From a virus, in IMG/VR virus record IMGVR_UViG_3300030389_001699, positions 1 through 27,477 of that record: DNA of 27,477 bases. The stretch is one strand, 5' to 3'. The notes under the pieces are model-generated. The model did no database searches. It was given only the letters and a program-made list of their open reading frames with translations, and was not told the origin of the DNA. Shown here in pieces: positions 5,676 through 14,160 of this stretch (position 1 is its first letter; every line of letters begins with the position of its first letter). The position numbers were made by a program, and so were the translations under genes.

Positions 5676-6629
5676 GTGGAAAAAGCACAAGGAAAACTAA
5701 CTAGCGATAATCATGCTAGTTGTTCAGGACTACCTGCTCTGTTTGGAGTAAGTGGTTATGAAACTCGTAATGAATATTTAGATTCAAGGATTAGAGCAAG
5801 ACTTGGAGAAAATGTCAGATCAGAAAAAGGTATTCATGCTGAAATGGGTAATATTTTAGAGAATCCTATTCTTGAGATCACAACAGAAAAATTAGGTCTA
5901 GCCAATTTGGAAAAAAATATAAGCACTCCTGTATTGCATGAAGAATATCCTTTAGGTGGTTCAATAGATGGTATAGCTTTCGCTGATAACAAAGTAGTAA
6001 AACCTGATAATGAACTTATCTACACCGAAGATGACCAAGACATTCTATTGCATGGTAAGGGCATACTAGAAGCTAAAGCGACAGCTAACCATCCTGAAGA
6101 AGATGGAAAGCCACCTTTGTTTCGTGGTGTCTTGCAAGTAAAAGGATTGATGGCAATAACTGGCTACGATTGGGCTTGTGTTTCAACTTTGCATAGATCA
6201 ACAATGTTTAAAATGTTTTTGCTGAGAAGGGATTTAAAATTTGAGTCAGAACTTAAGGATGTGATCTTGGACTTTGAAAGAAGGATTAAAGAAGCTGACT
6301 ATTATCCACCAGTCACCCATAAAGACACCCAAATCATGTTTCCAAGTCCTGAGACAGCGAAAGTGGTTGATTTGAACAATAAGGAAGCCATAGGTCTATG
6401 TCAGAGCATTGTGTCAGCTAAAGAGCAAATAAAAGGTCTGAATGATGTCATAAGTGGTGCTGAGATCAGATTGCAAGAAATGATGGGAGATGCAGAGATT
6501 GGCAACATGGATGGTTTTCAAACATCTTGGAAAACAACAACAAGAAAAACCAAGATGGTAAGTGTGCCTTTAGATGAACCAGTCACAACTAGAAATAAAA
6601 CTGTCAGAGTCAAAAAGTTAGAAAGTTGA
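5676..6629 (+). CDS. YqaJ/lambda-exo-type recombination exonuclease
   Basis: A 317-residue protein of the YqaJ viral recombinase family (PD-(D/E)XK fold). Seen in order: 'SCSGLPALFGVSGYETRNEYL' near the N-terminus, the helix 'EKGIHAEMGNILEN' with Glu56, 'GGSIDGIAF' with Asp98, 'ILEAKA' with Glu132-x-Lys134, and the downstream Gln154 in 'LQVKGLMAITGYDW'. These are the expected metal and catalytic positions of lambda exonuclease relatives, which resect double-stranded ends 5'-3' to produce ssDNA for annealing. The C-terminal region (from about 240) is a long helix plus a Lys/Thr-rich tail. The start is GTG with AAGGAG eight bases before it. No Beta/Erf-type annealase is visible; the SSB-like protein at 3433 might serve as a partner. 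Confidence 0.85.
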   Translation: MEKAQGKLTSDNHASCSGLPALFGVSGYETRNEYLDSRIRARLGENVRSEKGIHAEMGNILENPILEITTEKLGLANLEKNISTPVLHEEYPLGGSIDGIAFADNKVVKPDNELIYTEDDQDILLHGKGILEAKATANHPEEDGKPPLFRGVLQVKGLMAITGYDWACVSTLHRSTMFKMFLLRRDLKFESELKDVILDFERRIKEADYYPPVTHKDTQIMFPSPETAKVVDLNNKEAIGLCQSIVSAKEQIKGLNDVISGAEIRLQEMMGDAEIGNMDGFQTSWKTTTRKTKMVSVPLDEPVTTRNKTVRVKKLES

Positions 6630-7162
6630 AGATATGTAAAGACTGTCAACAACAAAAAGAACTGACAGCTTTTTACTACAACAAAAAGAAAAACTTGTAT
6701 GAAAATAGTTGCAAAGTTTGTCGTGCCAAAAGAAAAAGATTATATATTTCAAGTAGTCCAAAAGAATATATAAAGAACTTAGTTCATCAATCTAAGAACA
6801 GAAGCAGAGCAGGATTGTTTTTTAGCATTACACCTGATGAAGTCTATGAGATTTATCAAAAGCAAAAAGGTAAATGTGCCATATCAAATATTACAATGTC
6901 GTATGTCAAAGATGGTAAAGGTGATCTCATAAACAACTACAAAAATATTTCGATAGATAGGATTGATAATGCTAAACCATATTCGATTGAGAATGTTCAG
7001 CTTATTTGTGTAGCTTTGAATTTTTGGAAAAGGAATCTAAGCAATGAAGATTTTTGTTTAGTGCTTGATTTATTTTATAGAGGAATGTGTGGTGATACTT
7101 CAGCAGGTGATAGACACCCTATGCGATTTTTCAAGCACTCGCATTTAATAAAGAAGAATTAG
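6626..7162 (+). CDS. HNH endonuclease
   Basis: A 178-residue protein starting at TTG (TTGA overlap with the upstream stop). An N-terminal zinc-binding pattern, Cys4-x2-Cys7 and Cys29-x2-Cys32, is followed by a basic linker. The HNH-like core has Cys84 in 'KGKCAISN', 'ISIDRIDN' (Asp111-Arg-Ile-Asp114) and 'YSIENVQLICVALNFWK' with Asn123. This arrangement occurs in phage HNH proteins, which may be free-standing homing endonucleases or DNA-packaging and processing nucleases. Cutting specificity cannot be read from sequence. It follows the recombination nuclease, and its last 32 bases overlap the convergent endolysin gene. No terminator separates them. Confidence 0.8.
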   Translation: MKICKDCQQQKELTAFYYNKKKNLYENSCKVCRAKRKRLYISSSPKEYIKNLVHQSKNRSRAGLFFSITPDEVYEIYQKQKGKCAISNITMSYVKDGKGDLINNYKNISIDRIDNAKPYSIENVQLICVALNFWKRNLSNEDFCLVLDLFYRGMCGDTSAGDRHPMRFFKHSHLIKKN

Positions 7163-7553
7163 CCAATGCCCTTCGCTTTACTTGTTGTGCATACCTCGAA
7201 TCTAGTAATTCTTCAGCAGCTTTTTTGTAATCTCTTTGGTCTATGGCATCAAGCATTTTTTCAAAACCTAGTAGCTTAGATAGACCTAGATTGTAGTGCA
7301 TATCTATCAGCACAAGTTTGACTTTATTAGGTAGCTTTGCAAAATTTTTGATTATGCCTGAGAGTTCTTTGATAGCTATATCAATGTCATTTTGTAAAAG
7401 ATAATTAGCTTCTTCTTTTGTGATCCCTCTTTGTTCAAGATTACGACCATGTGCAATGCTCATATAACCACTTTGACATTCGTAAAGCAAGGTAGAATAG
7501 CCCTCGAACTCTTTAATATGATTAGAAACTTCCTCTCTGAGTTCTTTTTTCAT
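7131..7553 (-). CDS. Endolysin, T4/P1-type lysozyme (GH24)
   Basis: A 140-residue muramidase starting at ATG 7553; a TTG at 7577 would add eight residues, and neither start has a good Shine-Dalgarno. The catalytic region is 'IKEFEGYSTLLYECQSGYMSIAHGRN': Glu17, Cys26 and Ser32 occupy the positions of Glu11/Asp20/Thr26 in T4 lysozyme and Glu42/Cys51/Thr57 in phage P1 Lyz, with the same 9- and 6-residue spacing. The domain cleaves peptidoglycan glycan strands during lysis. 'LVLIDMHYNLG' and the C-terminal helices follow the family. No signal or SAR anchor segment is visible, so release probably depends on a holin. TATACT lies six bases upstream of the ATG, suggesting a leaderless transcript. Confidence 0.85.
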   Translation of the reverse strand: MKKELREEVSNHIKEFEGYSTLLYECQSGYMSIAHGRNLEQRGITKEEANYLLQNDIDIAIKELSGIIKNFAKLPNKVKLVLIDMHYNLGLSKLLGFEKMLDAIDQRDYKKAAEELLDSRYAQQVKRRALANSSLLNASA

Positions 7554-7606
7554 GTAGTTAGTATAAGGGAAGGGCAACCAAAGTGGAATATGGGTATAAG
7601 GAGATT

Positions 7607-7636
7607 ATGAATATGGCTGCCCTAAACTGGAAATAA
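7607..7636 (+). other. Isolated + strand ribosome-binding site and 9-codon frame
   Basis: On the + strand, ATAAGGAGATT precedes ATG at 7607, and the frame stops after nine codons (MNMAALNWK). It lies in the 44-to-68-base gap between the endolysin and holin-like genes, which are on the other strand. The strong signal with no gene behind it looks like the 5' remnant of a lost gene, a junction between modules, or chance. Confidence 0.25.
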
Positions 7637-7849
7637 CAAACTTCTCATTATTAGTGTAATGAAACTGGTAAGTAAGACAACAAGCAATCCTATGATTGTT
7701 CTTGTGCCACTCTCTAGTTTTGTGCTTATCTCTTTGACATCGCAATCAATCTCCTCAAACTTATTGAAAGCTGTTTTCCACCTTTGCTGACATTCTGCTT
7801 CATGCACACTTAATTCTAAATGAACATCTTGAGCAGTCTTTCTAGCCAT
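7622..7849 (-). CDS. Holin-like / XhlA-like membrane protein
   Basis: A 75-residue protein with a charged, heptad-like N-terminal part ('HEAECQQRWKTAFNKFEEIDCDVKEISTKLESG', about residues 14-48) and one C-terminal membrane helix, 'IIGLLVVLLTSFITLIMRSLLF'. This layout matches the XhlA-type small lysis-associated proteins of phages, where the coiled coil faces the cytoplasm. Its ATG overlaps the stop of the preceding gene (TAATG). The next gene in transcription order is the endolysin, which supports a lysis role. A separate three-TM holin candidate lies at 20153-20539, so which one times lysis is unknown. Confidence 0.65.
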   Translation of the reverse strand: MARKTAQDVHLELSVHEAECQQRWKTAFNKFEEIDCDVKEISTKLESGTRTIIGLLVVLLTSFITLIMRSLLFPV

Positions 7850-8016
7850 TATTTACCCTGTTGCGATAGCATTAGCTTTACTTCTAACTGATCTGCTTTA
7901 GCCTTATAACCATCAACTAAAATCAAAAGCTGTTTGACTTGTTCTTCAAGTTGCTCATAGCTTGGTTTAGGTTTTGCATTTTTAGAAGGATCTGTCTTTT
8001 TTTCTTCTTTTGGCAT
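7849..8016 (-). CDS. Small coiled-coil protein
   Basis: A 55-residue protein from ATG 8016, preceded by AAGGAAAAGGAG. The N-terminus is Lys-rich (MPKEEKKTDPSKNAKPKP), followed by a single long heptad-patterned helix from residue 20 to 55 (Leu and Val at a/d positions). No cysteines and no TM segment. Its stop overlaps the ATG of the holin-like gene (TAATG), so it belongs to the lysis cluster. The role is unknown; a coiled-coil partner of the neighbouring membrane protein would fit. Confidence 0.6.
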   Translation of the reverse strand: MPKEEKKTDPSKNAKPKPSYEQLEEQVKQLLILVDGYKAKADQLEVKLMLSQQGK

Positions 8017-8017
8017 T

Positions 8018-8164
8018 TTATCTCCTTTTCCTTAATGATAAATAATCTACAAAATCATATACTTTTTTATTCCACCCTTTTTTAGGTTCAGGGTATATGC
8101 TTATTAAAATGTTAGAGCAGCCATTGGCAAACACTAACCAAAATATTAAATCAAAAATCCACAT
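8018..8164 (-). CDS. Small membrane protein of the lysis cluster
   Basis: A 48-residue protein from ATG 8164. The first 25 residues ('WIFDLIFWLVFANGCSNILISIY') form a hydrophobic segment that includes a Cys, then a basic C-terminal half ('PEPKKGWNKKVYDFVDYLSLRKRR'). It has no classical lipobox and is more like a single-TM peptide than a spanin lipoprotein. There is no Shine-Dalgarno before the ATG, but TATAAT (8172-8177) ends seven bases upstream, which points to a leaderless message. It precedes the coiled-coil, holin-like and endolysin genes, so an accessory lysis role is likely but unproven. Confidence 0.55.
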   Translation of the reverse strand: MWIFDLIFWLVFANGCSNILISIYPEPKKGWNKKVYDFVDYLSLRKRR

Positions 8165-8200
8165 GAGTTTGATTATATCTAATAAAGTTATAAAAAAAAG

Positions 8201-8434
8201 CTATTCAGGTAAGTTTGGATAAACAATATCAGCTATATCGTCATCATTTGTATAGCTTTCAGGCAAATCTCTTAACTGTTGTCTATATGTTTTCCAAGAC
8301 TCTTTTTGCTGATCTGTCAATGGACTGTCATTGTTTTGTGTCCAGTCACAATCTGAAAGCATACGATTTCTGACCTGCCTAAGATGTTCAAGTGTTGTAA
8401 GTGGATTATTTGGATATGCCTTTTTAAATATCAT
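8201..8434 (-). CDS. Phage tail assembly chaperone-like protein
   Basis: A 77-residue protein with the signature of the small tail assembly chaperone family (PF16778-like): 'RNRMLSDCDWTQNNDSPLTDQQKESWKTYRQQLRDLPE' at residues 22-59, i.e. Arg-Asn...(D)W(T)...D.PL...(K)..W..YRQ.LRDLP. In other phages the same motif occurs at the end of tail fibre or tip genes or as a separate small gene beside them. Here it overlaps the stop of the J-like gene (ATGA), consistent with a role in tip or fibre assembly. The family is recognised with good confidence; its molecular action is not well defined. Confidence 0.75.
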   Translation of the reverse strand: MIFKKAYPNNPLTTLEHLRQVRNRMLSDCDWTQNNDSPLTDQQKESWKTYRQQLRDLPESYTNDDDIADIVYPNLPE

Positions 8435-11319
8435 GTTGTGAACCCTGATGAATTTACTTTGATAGCAAAAATCGAACAGTTAAAACTTACAAGACTCTCA
8501 CTTCCATCTGTCGATAATTTTTTTCCTTTAAGTTCAAATGTTTTTGTAGCTGATGTATCTGCTGACACTTGTGCTGCTAAAACAAAAGGTGACAGAGCAG
8601 CTTCGACACCAACTGATGATGTGTAATTTGCTACTGAAGTGCCACCATGAAAAATATCAAATCTAACTTGTGAATTTGAGGTTGCTGTATTACCAACATC
8701 ACCACTTGCAATAATACCGATAGTTCCTGCTTCTTTTGATGCAGGTATAGTAAAACTTTCTAAAGTTTGAAAAGTATTTGTAAGTGTTGTATTGCCTGAT
8801 TGTCCTGCTTCAACACCATAGTCACCTAGAAAAGCATCAGCAATAATATTTACATTGTCTAAACCATTTGCCTTAATGTTATCTGCTTCAAGATTATTTA
8901 CTGTAATATTGTCAGCATCTATTGTTCCACCTGAAATAAAATCTGCAGACATAGTTCCTGCATTAATTTTACCTGCATTAAGATCATTAATTTTGGCATT
9001 TGTTATTTGTGCATCACCTATCTTTGCTGTAGTAATTTGTGCATCACCTATCTTAACTGTCGTGACAGCACCATCAGAAATTACATCTGTATCTACTGAA
9101 CCATCACCCAAATCAGGATTTGCAACTGGTGGTGTCGTGTTATTAAAAGAAACAGTAGATGCAGCACTTTCGACACCTAAAGAATTTATAGCTGATACTT
9201 CACCTGAAAAGCTGTTTTGCACTTCAATACCATCAAGATCAAAAAACTCATTTTGTGTTTCACCATCAAATCTAATATTGCCACTACTATCTTTGACAAC
9301 AACTCTAAATTTATAAGAAGGATATTTTGAGGAGTCAGTCCAAGTCAGTCTAGCAGGAACACCAGTTGTTGTATTTTTCGCTGTAAAAGTCAGACTTGAT
9401 GGTGCTAAAACCCTATTCATTTCAACAGGATCATTTGGTATTCCTAAATCTTCGACTGGTGGTGCTGTATAACCATAAATACTTGCCTGATATTCTATTG
9501 CTGTCACATTTATATTCAAATCAGGATTGATTGTCATATTTGTAATTCGATATTGTTCTGCTGATAAATCAAGATCAGAATTTGTAATTGCAATAACTTC
9601 ACCGACTTTAGATTTCAAAACTCTTGGTGTTGCAATAAAAGAAATAGTTTTTTGATTTCTTGATCTTTGCAATATAGATTTAGCATGATTGTTAGCAATT
9701 CTATGACTGGTGACATAAGGGAACTGAACTCTTTTTTCTAAAACTTCATTACCATCATCAGCTAACAAAGTTTCACCTGATTCTCCAGTATTACTTATGG
9801 TGTCAGTTTCATATCTTCTTTGTGCATTAAAAAATTCTACTTCGACTTTGTTATATTTCGCTTCTTTGTTTTCAAGGTTAAGTTGTATGCCTGACTCAAG
9901 AATCATATCTTCTGTCAGAGTTTGAACTGGTGTTTCTGTTCCTTCTACTTTGATTGAATATTTACCATTGCTATATGTGAATATTCCTCTCATGTTTGCT
10001 ACAAGTTCTTTAGTATTTTCTAAAACAGACTCATTGGTATCAACAACACCATGACAATGAAATCTCCTTTGTCCTTGTGAAAAGGTGCAAGATGTTGTTG
10101 TCGTTATTGCTTGTGATATTGCACCATTTTCAAATTGAAGTGTAAGCAAAGAAACTGGATTGCTTCCACTTAAATCAATTATTTCTACACTTTTATCAAC
10201 TAATTCTTTAGCATTTACAATAGTTGCACCACCTGATGTTGTGACTGTATAACTGTTGCCAACTTGTAGATTATTAAATTCTGCTTGATTTGATGATGAA
10301 ATAAGCATTTGGTCTGTTGTTGTTGATGCTGATGTGACATTTGCAGTAGTTGATATTGTTTCAGCATCATCACCACAATCATTTGCTGCTGTCACAAAAC
10401 TAGGTAAATCTAAATCTGATTCTGCTAACCCTTTACCATAATCTTCGTTTTTTAAATAATCTAAGAGACATAAAGCAGCATTACTTGAGAAAGTATGTCC
10501 TGATGTTGTGCCAAAATCTTGTGAACCTGAACCATAAGCATTGTCAAGTCTAGGATCATAAACCTTCTTACCATTTACAACTACAGTTATATTTGGCACA
10601 CCTTGAAACATACCTTTAGTGTCGTATTCAAAGTTAGCAGCTATATAACAAATATTGTTCAACTTATGATTAGATGTCCAGTTAGTATTACTATTCGAGC
10701 CATCAAAAACTCCTGTAAGCATCGGATCAGCAGTTTGTGATTCTTCACCTTTGTGTAAGTTAAAAACCATTCTTGGCTTAGAATATGGATCAGCACCACT
10801 TAATATGTTAGCAACTGATCCAGTTCCTGATCCAGTTCCAAAATAATTACTGTTTGTAGTTCTTGTAAAGTTGGAAGCATCTTTTCTTTCAAATCTTTCG
10901 ACACCATCTGCTATCGCATAACCCTGTCTGAAAACACTTGAATCATCTATTGATCTACCATTAATCTGAATCGTTAATGGTTCAAAACTATCTATCTCAT
11001 GTCCTGCTAAAGCATAGACCACAAAAAGTTCTTTGTTGTTTACTGTCTCCATGAATACGACAGTTCCACCTACCCTTCTTCTACCATAAATAACAGGCAT
11101 ACCACCACCTGTGCCATACTTTTGAAGAAGAATCTCAGCACCTTGTCTTTTTGCTTTCATCATTGCCTGATGACTTGACACACCACTCGCAACAAATAAA
11201 GCTGCTTGAACATAAGCATTGCCAAAAAAAGAACCTATTGCCTTACCGACTGCTAGAAAAAATCTACCGACTTTCCCACCTGAAGCAAAGTTCAAAACCT
11301 GTGCAGGTATTTCAATCAT
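8431..11319 (-). CDS. Tail tip / host-specificity protein (lambda J-like)
   Basis: A 962-residue protein, the last large gene of the tail module. The N-terminus has a hydrophobic Ala/Gly-rich stretch (residues about 18-50), then 'MPVIYGRRRVGGTVVF', typical of J-like central tip proteins. A phage-tail_3-type region follows, including 'FHCHGVVDTNESVLENTKELVANMRGIFTYSNGKYSIKVEG'. A fibronectin-III-like module lies around 640-740 ('PSSLTFTAKN...RLTWTDSS...'), then short repeated helices ('TTAKIGDAQITNAKIND', 'NINAD/AGTM' types) that would trimerise. The C-terminal beta region probably contacts the receptor. It forms the tail tip hub and decides adsorption. Overlaps with both neighbours are one to four bases, so it is translated in the tail operon. 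Confidence 0.8.
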   Translation of the reverse strand: MIEIPAQVLNFASGGKVGRFFLAVGKAIGSFFGNAYVQAALFVASGVSSHQAMMKAKRQGAEILLQKYGTGGGMPVIYGRRRVGGTVVFMETVNNKELFVVYALAGHEIDSFEPLTIQINGRSIDDSSVFRQGYAIADGVERFERKDASNFTRTTNSNYFGTGSGTGSVANILSGADPYSKPRMVFNLHKGEESQTADPMLTGVFDGSNSNTNWTSNHKLNNICYIAANFEYDTKGMFQGVPNITVVVNGKKVYDPRLDNAYGSGSQDFGTTSGHTFSSNAALCLLDYLKNEDYGKGLAESDLDLPSFVTAANDCGDDAETISTTANVTSASTTTDQMLISSSNQAEFNNLQVGNSYTVTTSGGATIVNAKELVDKSVEIIDLSGSNPVSLLTLQFENGAISQAITTTTSCTFSQGQRRFHCHGVVDTNESVLENTKELVANMRGIFTYSNGKYSIKVEGTETPVQTLTEDMILESGIQLNLENKEAKYNKVEVEFFNAQRRYETDTISNTGESGETLLADDGNEVLEKRVQFPYVTSHRIANNHAKSILQRSRNQKTISFIATPRVLKSKVGEVIAITNSDLDLSAEQYRITNMTINPDLNINVTAIEYQASIYGYTAPPVEDLGIPNDPVEMNRVLAPSSLTFTAKNTTTGVPARLTWTDSSKYPSYKFRVVVKDSSGNIRFDGETQNEFFDLDGIEVQNSFSGEVSAINSLGVESAASTVSFNNTTPPVANPDLGDGSVDTDVISDGAVTTVKIGDAQITTAKIGDAQITNAKINDLNAGKINAGTMSADFISGGTIDADNITVNNLEADNIKANGLDNVNIIADAFLGDYGVEAGQSGNTTLTNTFQTLESFTIPASKEAGTIGIIASGDVGNTATSNSQVRFDIFHGGTSVANYTSSVGVEAALSPFVLAAQVSADTSATKTFELKGKKLSTDGSESLVSFNCSIFAIKVNSSGFTT

Positions 11320-11915
11320 TATCTATTCCACCTCACATCTTTGTTTGTTAAATGAGCAAATGACAAACCTAAATCTGTGCCAAGTGATTTTCTTGTGCAA
11401 AAATCTGTTTGCGAAGATTGTGTGAATCTTCTGCCATTTTTTGTTTCCCAATTCTTCCAATGTGAAGCCAACTCAACTTCTATCGTAAAATTATTTTTTT
11501 GCACACCCAAAGTAGCACCTGAGACTGTTCCTTTAAAATATTCATATACATCTATAACTTGCTCGGTAGAATCAAAAAATACTAAAAATATTGTTGCTTC
11601 TTTGTTTATATAATCTTGATTTTTGAATAAATCTCTAACAGTTGTTGTCACATTATTCAAAGATACATTTATGCTTGTATATTCTAAAGATCCTGATTCT
11701 TCAGAAACACCAATGTCTAAAAAATTACCACCTGCTTCATAGGTGAGATTGTCTGTGCCATCGTTATATGTAATGTCTTTCACATGATTCGTGACACTTA
11801 CAGTAGTTGTGCCACCACTTGAATTACCTAGATTTTTAAGTTTGAGTAAATGTGCAAGTCTTATACCTTCTTGTTGTGATTGTGTTTCTATGTTTGAACT
11901 TATAGTCCTTGCCAT
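11319..11915 (-). CDS. Minor tail / tail-hub protein (lambda L/DUF2163-like)
   Basis: A 198-residue protein between the tape measure region and the J-like gene, the place occupied by lambda L or, in gene transfer agents, DUF2163 proteins. It is beta-rich: 'RLAHLLKLKN', 'VTNHVKDITYNDGTDNLTYEAGG', then 'FLDIGVSEESGSLEYTSINVSLNNV', a pattern I associate with hub proteins of this type. Near the C-terminus a single Cys lies in 'FCTRKSLG'; this is too few for the iron-sulfur cluster of lambda L. It probably forms part of the tail-tip hub. It starts at a TAATG overlap and ends at one. Confidence 0.6.
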   Translation of the reverse strand: MARTISSNIETQSQQEGIRLAHLLKLKNLGNSSGGTTTVSVTNHVKDITYNDGTDNLTYEAGGNFLDIGVSEESGSLEYTSINVSLNNVTTTVRDLFKNQDYINKEATIFLVFFDSTEQVIDVYEYFKGTVSGATLGVQKNNFTIEVELASHWKNWETKNGRRFTQSSQTDFCTRKSLGTDLGLSFAHLTNKDVRWNR

Positions 11916-12520
11916 TACAAGACCTCTCGAACATCAAAAGATAGTGTAAAGAAACCTGCTGCATCTGTTGAATACAAAACATCGTCTTGCTCAAGGGCAA
12001 CTGTAAAAGATGGTTGATTGACTGTGACTGCTTCATTATTAACGACTGCTGCTTGTAAAGGTGGTTCAATATCTACTGCTGCAACTTCACCTGAACTGTT
12101 AGCATTTTCATCATCTGTAATCATGTAAATTTTATTGTGATTAGCAAACTTTATTAGATCACCTGCTTTTAAAACATCGTTTGTTGATGCACTAAAACCA
12201 TCCATAGGAATTTGTGTTGCACCTGCACTAGCTGAACCATTAACAGCTATATCTGTTTGTGCCTTATCTACACCTTGATTTTCTAAAGGATATTGAAAAG
12301 TAAATGTATCGAAAGAACCTTTTTGCTTGACCAAGAAACTATAGAACTCCATAAAATCTGCTTGGTTCATAGGTGGCATTTGCACACTAAAAGAAAAATA
12401 CTGAGCAGCAAATTGTTTTACTGATCTTTTGCCTGAAAGAGTATATGCAGTTGAGTTTGGTCTATTAGATGAAAAGTTAAACACTCTTGGTTTTTTTGAT
12501 GTAGGGAAAGCACCACTCAT
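11915..12520 (-). CDS. Distal tail / tail-tip protein (lambda M-like position)
   Basis: A 201-residue protein directly after the tape measure gene. It begins 'MSGAFPTSKKPRVFNFSSNRPN' and continues with beta-strand pairs ('QYFSFSVQMPPMNQADFMEFYSFLVKQKGSFDTFTFQYP'), reminiscent of phage proteins that bridge the tube and tip (lambda M / DUF2460-like / Dit-like), where a 'W/F..F....G....F.F..P' segment recurs. A middle insert (about 80-150) is Gly/Ala-rich and may be an extra small beta domain. No catalytic motif. TAATG junctions on both sides. The family is inferred largely from gene order. Confidence 0.6.
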   Translation of the reverse strand: MSGAFPTSKKPRVFNFSSNRPNSTAYTLSGKRSVKQFAAQYFSFSVQMPPMNQADFMEFYSFLVKQKGSFDTFTFQYPLENQGVDKAQTDIAVNGSASAGATQIPMDGFSASTNDVLKAGDLIKFANHNKIYMITDDENANSSGEVAAVDIEPPLQAAVVNNEAVTVNQPSFTVALEQDDVLYSTDAAGFFTLSFDVREVL

Positions 12521-14160
12521 TATATTAGTCCTGTTTTACCTCTTTGATTCATTGCTTGTGAGATCATAGCAACTATTTGATTTTTTCGTGAAGTTAGTAA
12601 TTGGTCAAAACCACTTGTGTCTGTAGCTTGTATGGTAAAGTTTATGTTTGTGCCACCTGTTGCTGCCATTTGGTTATTAGGCACAATATTCCCTGACTGG
12701 TTAGGCACAAATAATTCAGCACCTTTTTCTCCAACTAGATATGGTTGTCCTGCTGCTACCGAACCACCCATTGCTCTTTTGCCAAATAAAGAACCAAATG
12801 CAGAAGATATGAAATCAAATGATCCTTCTAATGACTTTCTGATTTGTATTCTAATTAAATCAGCAATAATAGAATTGACTAAGTCTTTGAAAGATGATTT
12901 ACCAGTCATAACAAAGTTTACAATGGCATCTTCCATACCTGTAATTGCTTTGACTGTTGAGTTTTCAACAAGTTTATTTGTATCTAAAAAGTCTTTTTGA
13001 AACCTTGCTAATGGACTGAGTTGATCGACTAAACCACCTGCTTCTCCTAATTTTTTTATCTCTCCTGCTGTCAATGTAATTGAAGGCACAATGTCTTGAC
13101 CAAGTAATTTTGATGTATCTCTAATTTGTTCTGCAAAATCAAAAAATTTAGATGTAGTTGCTTCTGTTTGTGTTTCAAAACCACCAAAAGAACCTTTTAT
13201 AATATTAATACCATTTACTAATGCTTCAGCAGAAACACCAAAAATTAGAGGTGCTTCATACAAAAATTTAAAAAAGTTTTTAGCACCTGCAAGAGCATTT
13301 TCAATATGTCCAATAGCTTCAACAAAATTAGCAAAAGCCATCAGTAAATCTTTGGCAATTCTTTGTGCGAGTATATCGACACCACTTTCAGCATCGTCAG
13401 AGGTAGTCATTAGATTTGAAAAACCTACCACTACACTATTTAATACTGGTGTAAGTTCTGCGAAAACTTTGTCTTTGACTGTCCTTAATTGTGCTGACAA
13501 TATCGAAAAGCTGTCATTAAATGCTTGAACATTGTCGATTGCTTGTTGATCTAAAACTATACCTAGTGCTTGTGCTTTACTTACAAATTCATCTATGCCT
13601 TCAGAACCACCTCTAAAAACCTCTGACAGCTTTATACCTGCTCTACCGAATAAGTTTGCTAGTGCTGTTGCCTTCTCAGACTCAGAACCCAATAGTGCGA
13701 TACCTTGTGCTGTATCTCTGAGAATGGTATCAAGGTCTTTTACATTACCATTTGAATCTCTTATCTCTACACCAAGATCATCAAATATGTCTGCTTGTGT
13801 TTTAAGACCTCTTGAAGCATCACCAACACTTCTTGCAAACTTTTCAAAACCTTTTCTTGTTTCTTCAATAGATGCACCTGATTCGATAGCTGCTTGTTCT
13901 AGTGCTTGTATTGTTTCTATGGCTAGTCCAGTTCGTAAAGAGACTTTACCGACAGCATCAATAAAATCGAAAGATGATTTAGCTGCAAGTGTAGTAGCTG
14001 TAGCAACACCAGTAAAAGCTAATGCTGATGCACCAAGAACTTTTGTGACACCAAGAGTTGCACCTTTGATTTTACCAAGACCTGATTTGACACTATTAAA
14101 TGCTTTCTTGGTTTTATCAAGAGCAGTTAATTCAATTTTGTGTTGTGTTTTGTTAGCCAT
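12520..14160 (-). CDS. Tail tape measure protein
   Basis: A 546-residue protein with the usual tape-measure build: a basic N-terminus, a long alpha-helical body, a hydrophobic Ala/Val-rich segment near 40-62 ('VLGASALAFTGVATATTLAA'), and a conserved 'NLFGRAGIKLSEVF' and 'LQ.F..S...L' region around 165-215. The C-terminal part, 'SSFKDLVNSIIADLIRIQIRK' and 'AMGGSVAAGQPYLVGEKGAELFVP', matches the lambda-type tape measure C-terminal domain. Tape length sets tail length; at about 0.15 nm per residue this implies a short siphovirus tail of some 80 nm, a rough family-based estimate. It starts inside the last codons of the frameshifted T segment. Confidence 0.85.
   Translation of the reverse strand: MANKTQHKIELTALDKTKKAFNSVKSGLGKIKGATLGVTKVLGASALAFTGVATATTLAAKSSFDFIDAVGKVSLRTGLAIETIQALEQAAIESGASIEETRKGFEKFARSVGDASRGLKTQADIFDDLGVEIRDSNGNVKDLDTILRDTAQGIALLGSESEKATALANLFGRAGIKLSEVFRGGSEGIDEFVSKAQALGIVLDQQAIDNVQAFNDSFSILSAQLRTVKDKVFAELTPVLNSVVVGFSNLMTTSDDAESGVDILAQRIAKDLLMAFANFVEAIGHIENALAGAKNFFKFLYEAPLIFGVSAEALVNGINIIKGSFGGFETQTEATTSKFFDFAEQIRDTSKLLGQDIVPSITLTAGEIKKLGEAGGLVDQLSPLARFQKDFLDTNKLVENSTVKAITGMEDAIVNFVMTGKSSFKDLVNSIIADLIRIQIRKSLEGSFDFISSAFGSLFGKRAMGGSVAAGQPYLVGEKGAELFVPNQSGNIVPNNQMAATGGTNINFTIQATDTSGFDQLLTSRKNQIVAMISQAMNQRGKTGLI

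Noticed and set aside
7560-7625. Terminator formed by AGGGCA and TGCCCT around the lysis gap
   Set aside because: The loop would be over 40 bases with only six pairs and no T-tract.
8855-9316. 153-codon + strand frame inside the J-like gene
   Set aside because: Antisense shadow of a repetitive Thr/Asp/Ile-rich region, without start signals.
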